From an uncultured Oscillospiraceae bacterium (GTDB taxonomy: Bacteria; Bacillota; Clostridia; Oscillospirales; Acutalibacteraceae), in assembly GCA_900549675.1 (NCBI GenBank), contig URPG01000079.1, forward strand, positions 1-8,485: DNA of 8,485 bases, written 5' to 3'. How positions within the stretch are numbered: position 1 is the stretch's first letter; each line of letters opens with the position of its first letter. The position numbers and the translations under genes were made by a program. Under the pieces are notes generated by a model. That model was not told where the DNA came from and ran no database searches. It was given only the letters and a program-made list of their open reading frames with translations. Positions 4,969-8,485 of the stretch are shown one piece after another.

Positions 4969-7965
4969 TTAATAATCGAGTCTATACACCCGATCAATCA
5001 ATCCCTGAATCTCAGAGATAAGTGTTTCTTTCTGTCTCTGCAACAGATTTGCAATGCGCTTTGCGGGACGTCCAGACAGTGCATCATTGATTTCGTAAAT
5101 CTCTCGACTTGCTGCTACCACTCTGTCGTGAATGGCTTTTTGTTCTTCTACGGCAAAATCCAACTCAACAAAGGGTAGTGTAGAGAGAACGAATGTACCA
5201 CGAGCAGTAAATCCGCCTTCAAAATCGCTGCCTACGATCTCCAAGATTCGCTCTGTAATGGGGTTTGACAGCCATGCCTGGATGTATTCAAGTGCGTATG
5301 GACTACCATCTTTTTTGCTAACTGCACAATATCCAGCAGTACCACCTGACGCAATCAGAATATCATTCGTATCCATCGCATACATGGGTTCTTTGCTCAA
5401 CACGCCAACTATCAATTTGGGCGTGTTAATAAAGGCGGTCAAGGCTTGTGTTCTGCCATACTGGTACCATGTATCTGCGGTGGCGTTTGGAACGTCACGA
5501 GTTCCATCACGGGAAACACACTTAGGAACCAGACGATCATAATGCGCTAAGAGATAAGCGTATGTTCCCGGATAACTGCTTTGCATCTCATCTACGCGGA
5601 TAAGATGTCCGTTGTTATCGTAGGGGAAAATAATCTGCTTGTCAGTCGCAAGAATACTATACGAATTCAGGCCCTTCTCAGCTTTTTTGGTTGGCTTAAA
5701 ATAAGGGCGAAGCAAGGCCTTCTCAATAGTATAATTATTGCCATCCCTGCTGATTTCAACAGTATCGGCATATTCGGCCACAATTTCATCTGAGGAGAAC
5801 CAATATATAGGCGTTGGCCTTTCTGCACTTGTCTGAATGCCGTTAAATATCTCTGCATGTTTTGTAATGGGGACAGATACTTCATCCAACCTCTGGAGCA
5901 TTGTCAAAAACTCAAAGTCAGTTGTCAATCTCCATGGCAGCTTGTTCAATACGGAAGAATTAAGCTCAATGGAACTCACTTCTTCTCCTGCCCACAGTTT
6001 GTTAGCAGAATCAACGCTGCTGTAAACAAAACTCGTCTGCTTCGCCTTGGAAAGTAAAATGATCGAGCTGTAAATGGTTTTATCCTCAAACAGCTGTGCA
6101 TCTCCAAAGTCATCCAGACTGACGAGCATCCGTTCTTTTGCAATCAGGTTGCGCAACTTCTCGCCAGCGCCAATTTTGAAGAATTTATTAGGTACAATAT
6201 AGCATACCAAGCCATTTTCGTTGATCTTATTGATAGCCTGCTCTATAAAAATAAAGTATTTGTCGAATTGCTTGTGCGATGTCTTGTATTTCTTTTTATA
6301 GACTTCTACTTCGGCACTCGGCAATAGGGCGTGCATCCCCTCGGTATTCACATATGGAGGATTGCCGATAATTACATCAAATCCACATCCATTGTTAATT
6401 GTGCTCCAGTCAAAGGGAGCAATCTCCATCATCTGACGGTTGGCACCGCTAATGCCATTCAATTCAGTTTGGCTGACAAGGGAGTTTCCAAATTGAATGT
6501 TGTCACCCAGATCAGGAAGAATCGGAACAACTTCTGATACAGAAGGTGCGGTTTCATCTTCAATCAACTTGATTAACAAAGAGAATTTAGCAACTTCGAC
6601 CGCATGGATGTCAATATCTATGCCGTAAATGCAGGAGCAAAGAATGTCTTTTTTCTCTTGAAGGGGCAGCTTATACAAGTCAATACCCGTTTCAATCAAA
6701 TGATCTGTTTGCCCATTGCAGATATACCATTGCACACAGTAATCTTGCAAATAGGCAAATGCTTCTTCCAAGAAAATGCCAGAGCCACAGGCTATATCAG
6801 CCACACTGATATTCAAAATTTCAGAAGGAGTTTTTCCTTCACACACTTTGGAAAGCGTTTTATCGACCATATACTTAACGATTTCCGTGGGTGTAGTAAC
6901 AACAGATCTGTTCTGGCAATCTTTTTTCTTGCCAAGACCAATGGTATTGTTTTCGAGCAGCACTAACTGCTCGGTTAAGAATATCTCGTAAATCTTTCCA
7001 AGCAAATTAGGCTCGATAATATTAAACAAATAAGGACTCTGAGGGTAATACAAATCCTCAATCATCCCTTTAATTACCTCGCAGGAAAGATCGAAGATAA
7101 TGTCTTCACCGGAAAACATTCCAGAATTGTAGCGTCGGTCAGCAGAACGGAACAATTCCTCTAACTTGGACTGCAGTTGATCAGCATCAGTAATGGTATC
7201 TTTCAACTTGTGATACAACGGCAGATTCTTATCTTCGCAAATTCTCAGGAAAACAATTTGGTTAATAAACTCCTGCACAACATCGTTCAGCACTTCCAAC
7301 GACGCATAGCGGCCACCCTGAGCATACAGTTCGTTGCTAAGAGCCACACGCCATTCGTTGATTTGAGAAAGAAACAGTGTATCAACCTGCTGGGTCTGTC
7401 CTCCAGTTGCAGGAAAGTTTTCATCCAGATAAGCATCAAAATCACCAGAGTAAACAGTGTCTCTTGCTATCAATCCTACAATTTCCTCAATCTTCTCTAC
7501 ATACTCGGTGTAATGGTACAGTCGGTATCTTGCCACAGCACATCCATCGTCTTCGTGGGCAATATGGCAGGTGTCGTAGATTGCAAGATATTCGAAGTTT
7601 GTGAGAACAGCCAGACGATGCTTTGCGTTCCAACCGTACTTTCTGGTCTGGATTGCCGGATCTGGATCTCTGGTAATATCCACCGCAGGCTTCTTTGCCT
7701 CTACAAAGAATTTAGGCACACCTCTAAGCGTAATGGTATAATCAGGGCGATCAGTGCGGGTGGAATAATTCTCTGCAATAACCTCTCGATATTGAGGTGC
7801 CAGCCCCTTTTCATTTGCGACATCCCAACCTAAAAGTTTTAACAAAGGATCGATGTATTCAATTCGGCAAGAATGCTCATTGTATGCATTTTTTGTATCC
7901 TTATAGAAGTCAATATTTGCGTGAAAACGATCTACAAGGTTCTGCAATTCAGTCAGGTTAGTCAT
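4969..7965 (-). CDS. Type IIG restriction-modification fusion enzyme (Eco57I-like RM)
   Basis: One polypeptide of about 998 residues with cleavage, methylation and DNA recognition functions. Numbering from the chosen start, residues 30-150 form a PD-(D/E)xK nuclease domain of the HsdR-N type: YIDPLLKLLGWDV, then RPDYTI (D75) and FFVEAKKP (E89, K91). Residues about 200-350 are a helical connector. The methyltransferase domain follows with VADIACGSGIF (motif I, about 388-398), YGIDIDIHAVEVA (motif II) and NPPY (535-538, gamma-class N6-adenine catalytic motif). The region from about 680 to the end resembles the TaqI-like C-terminal specificity domain. R.Eco57I (about 997 aa) has the same order and length. 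Such enzymes cut at a fixed distance from an asymmetric site and methylate one strand. The ATG at 7965 is preferred over an in-frame ATG at 8010: it has AAAGAAAGG upstream (12-nt spacer) and overlaps the HTH stop as ATGACTAA, suggesting translational coupling. No lesion is seen. Confidence 0.93.
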   Translation of the reverse strand: MTNLTELQNLVDRFHANIDFYKDTKNAYNEHSCRIEYIDPLLKLLGWDVANEKGLAPQYREVIAENYSTRTDRPDYTITLRGVPKFFVEAKKPAVDITRDPDPAIQTRKYGWNAKHRLAVLTNFEYLAIYDTCHIAHEDDGCAVARYRLYHYTEYVEKIEEIVGLIARDTVYSGDFDAYLDENFPATGGQTQQVDTLFLSQINEWRVALSNELYAQGGRYASLEVLNDVVQEFINQIVFLRICEDKNLPLYHKLKDTITDADQLQSKLEELFRSADRRYNSGMFSGEDIIFDLSCEVIKGMIEDLYYPQSPYLFNIIEPNLLGKIYEIFLTEQLVLLENNTIGLGKKKDCQNRSVVTTPTEIVKYMVDKTLSKVCEGKTPSEILNISVADIACGSGIFLEEAFAYLQDYCVQWYICNGQTDHLIETGIDLYKLPLQEKKDILCSCIYGIDIDIHAVEVAKFSLLIKLIEDETAPSVSEVVPILPDLGDNIQFGNSLVSQTELNGISGANRQMMEIAPFDWSTINNGCGFDVIIGNPPYVNTEGMHALLPSAEVEVYKKKYKTSHKQFDKYFIFIEQAINKINENGLVCYIVPNKFFKIGAGEKLRNLIAKERMLVSLDDFGDAQLFEDKTIYSSIILLSKAKQTSFVYSSVDSANKLWAGEEVSSIELNSSVLNKLPWRLTTDFEFLTMLQRLDEVSVPITKHAEIFNGIQTSAERPTPIYWFSSDEIVAEYADTVEISRDGNNYTIEKALLRPYFKPTKKAEKGLNSYSILATDKQIIFPYDNNGHLIRVDEMQSSYPGTYAYLLAHYDRLVPKCVSRDGTRDVPNATADTWYQYGRTQALTAFINTPKLIVGVLSKEPMYAMDTNDILIASGGTAGYCAVSKKDGSPYALEYIQAWLSNPITERILEIVGSDFEGGFTARGTFVLSTLPFVELDFAVEEQKAIHDRVVAASREIYEINDALSGRPAKRIANLLQRQKETLISEIQGLIDRVYRLDY

Positions 7966-8143
7966 TGCTATATGCTGCCTTTCTTTTGTCGTTTGTCGGC
8001 TTTTCCGCATTTTCAGGAATAATCCAAATGCGGCTCATACGAGTAGCACCATCAATACGATTTGCCTTGCATAGGATCTGAACTTGTCGGGGCGTGATCC
8101 CCCATTTTTCAGCAGCTTCTTGGACTGTAATATATCCATTCAT
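7958..8143 (-). CDS. Small excisionase/MerR-type HTH protein, putative operon regulator
   Basis: A 61-residue DNA-binding protein. YITVQEAAEKWGITPRQVQ (from residue 4) is a helix-turn-helix of the MerR/excisionase (HTH_17) type. NRIDGATRMSRIWIIP then gives the beta-wing, with the Trp-Ile-Ile-Pro pattern typical of these proteins, and a short charged tail follows. The ATG at 8143 is chosen because GAGGTG lies six bases upstream; an in-frame upstream extension to 8179 would overlap the transcription start region and has no ribosome site. Its TAA overlaps the start codon of the RM gene. It is the first gene after a strong promoter whose spacer holds a near-palindrome, so I infer autoregulation and control of the restriction operon, like the controller proteins of other RM systems, although those normally use a Cro-type fold. 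Alternatives are an orphan excisionase from a lost mobile element or an RM accessory factor. Confidence 0.85.
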   Translation of the reverse strand: MNGYITVQEAAEKWGITPRQVQILCKANRIDGATRMSRIWIIPENAEKPTNDKRKAAYSND

Positions 8144-8149
8144 AACAAA

Positions 8150-8155
8150 CACCTC
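8150..8155 (-). promoter_or_regulatory. Ribosome binding site of the HTH gene
   Basis: Minus-strand GAGGTG (8155-8150) lies six bases before ATG 8143-8141. It fixes the HTH start at 8143 and rules out the longer in-frame reading from 8179. Confidence 0.8.
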
Positions 8156-8183
8156 GCAAATCACGATACAAAAAACCATTTTA

Positions 8184-8212
8184 ATTATATTCGCTTAAAC
8201 GAAATAAATCAA
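8184..8212 (-). promoter_or_regulatory. Sigma-A promoter of the RM/Shedu operon
   Basis: On the minus strand a -35 box TTGATT (8212-8207) is separated by exactly 17 bases (8206-8190) from a perfect -10 box TATAAT (8189-8184). This predicts a transcript start near 8177 and a leader of about 34 nt before the HTH start codon. It sits directly downstream of a strong terminator, so the operon is insulated from the gene to its right. I saw no second obvious promoter between the operon genes. Confidence 0.85.
8190..8203. promoter_or_regulatory. Near-palindrome in the promoter spacer, candidate operator
   Basis: The 14 bases TTCGCTTAAACGAA are an inverted repeat centred between 8196 and 8197, with six of seven pairs matching; only C8194/A8199 fails. 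It occupies most of the 17-bp spacer between the -35 and -10 boxes, a classic position for a repressor, or for a MerR-type regulator that distorts the spacer. The HTH protein encoded immediately downstream is the obvious candidate ligand. This is an inference from position and symmetry; a 14-bp imperfect palindrome can arise by chance in AT-rich DNA. Confidence 0.45.
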
Positions 8213-8221
8213 GTAGTTCTG

Positions 8222-8261
8222 AAAAAAACATGCCGCCCGTAGGATTTCTCCCACGGGCGGC
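8222..8261 (-). terminator. Strong intrinsic terminator after the right-hand gene
   Basis: In the minus-strand transcript GCCGCCCGT (8261-8253) pairs with ACGGGCGGC (8240-8232). The pairing continues through one G-U and GGA/UCC to a GAAA tetraloop, for a 13-bp GC-rich stem. Three bases later come seven U residues (8228-8222). The geometry works only in the minus orientation, because no T-run follows the stem on the plus strand. It ends the gene that stops at 8269 and separates it from the promoter of the defence operon. Confidence 0.92.
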
Positions 8262-8268
8262 GGTATGG

Positions 8269-8485
8269 TCAGCTATCCAAAGGTTCGCATTCGGTTACGG
8301 TTTTCAAATAGGTTTCAGGATCACCGTTCAGCATCAGCTCAGCATAAGCTACCGGGTCATTGTAGATCAGATAGTCCAACTCGGAGCGCTGATACATATT
8401 GCCAGTAATCTCATTCTCAACGTCGGTGCAGTCGATGGAGATCAGCGTACCGTCTGCCATTTTCAGCTCCACACAGGCGGTATCC
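8269..8485 (-). CDS. Conserved small protein of unknown function, 5' end outside window (DUF6061-like)
   Basis: The reading frame is open to the window edge and shows the last 71 residues of a small acidic protein. Key segments are DTACVELKMADGTLISIDC, NMYQRSELDYLIYNDP and LMLNGDPETYLKTV, and it ends ECEPLDS. From memory it resembles the DUF6061-type small proteins found in mobile-element gene clusters of gut Clostridia; I cannot confirm that name here and no function is known. An in-frame GTG at 8472 and ATG at 8460 exist, but the frame continues upstream with protein-like residues (DTAC), so the true start is probably beyond the window. It has its own terminator and is not part of the defence operon. 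Its composition looks more GC-rich than the IS remnant and the HNH-like gene. Confidence 0.75.
   Translation of the reverse strand, partial: DTACVELKMADGTLISIDCTDVENEITGNMYQRSELDYLIYNDPVAYAELMLNGDPETYLKTVTECEPLDS

Noticed and set aside
5132..5542. Plus-strand reading frame of 136 codons, and similar ones at 6604-6966 and 3249-3593
   Set aside because: These are antisense to well-supported domains of the RM, methyltransferase and Shedu genes, with Ser/Leu-rich, domain-free translations.
7177..7833. Long plus-strand reading frame of 218 codons opposite the RM gene
   Set aside because: It lies entirely antisense to the conserved nuclease domain and connector of the type IIG enzyme, has no ribosome site and its translation shows no recognisable domain. 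It is a shadow of the real gene.
7966..8010. In-frame ATG at 8010 as the RM start (15 residues longer)
   Set aside because: There is no ribosome site before it and it would overlap the HTH gene by 53 bases. ATG 7965 has AAAGAAAGG upstream, gives the usual type IIG N-terminus and forms an ATGACTAA coupling overlap.
3329..8010. Type I restriction, BREX or DISARM system (two methyltransferases plus nucleases)
   Set aside because: No helicase/translocase, PglZ, BrxC or specificity-subunit gene is present. The nuclease-methyltransferase-specificity fusion plus a separate methyltransferase fits type IIG.

Overview
The window looks like an accessory (defence-island) segment from a low-to-mid-GC Firmicute, most likely a gut-type Clostridia (Lachnospiraceae or Oscillospiraceae-like). 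The evidence is the style of the small proteins at the right edge, consensus sigma-A promoter signals, GAGG-type ribosome binding sites and an IS150-type IS3 transposase remnant. No rRNA, tRNA or housekeeping gene is present, so the species cannot be fixed.

Layout, following transcription from right to left on the minus strand. (1) 8269-8485: the 3' part of a small conserved protein of unknown function, closed by a very strong intrinsic terminator (8222-8261). (2) A clean sigma-A promoter (8184-8212, TTGATT-17-TATAAT) with a near-palindrome filling its spacer. (3) A five-gene operon: a 61-aa excisionase/MerR-type HTH protein (7958-8143); a ~998-aa type IIG restriction-modification fusion (4969-7965); a ~541-aa stand-alone adenine methyltransferase (3329-4954); a ~412-418-aa Shedu (SduA, DUF4263) nuclease (2053-3309); and a 264-aa HNH-like zinc-ribbon protein (1229-2023). 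Junctions are an 8-nt overlap or gaps of about 14, 19-37 and 29 nt, so co-expression is very likely. (4) 255-990: a decayed IS3-family (IS150 group) transposase with all DDE residues but at least two frameshifts and two nonsense codons. (5) 1-150: two hairpins, one probably ending a gene that lies mostly to the left of the window, the other at the probable end of the IS.

How the genes may work together: the fusion and the separate methyltransferase have the lengths and architecture of the Eco57I system (RM ~997 aa plus M ~544 aa). They should modify and cut DNA at one shared asymmetric adenine-containing site. Downstream, the same transcript encodes Shedu, a nuclease with its own anti-phage activity, and a second putative nuclease with HNH-type Cys/His motifs. 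The leading HTH gene is well placed to be an autoregulating control protein. The most unusual observation is that the Shedu protein ends in a disordered Q/N/E-rich tail finishing in NADELPF, which closely resembles the C-terminal tip of bacterial SSB, the docking peptide for many repair and replication proteins. This suggests a Shedu variant that borrows or competes for SSB-partner interactions. It is an inference from sequence only.
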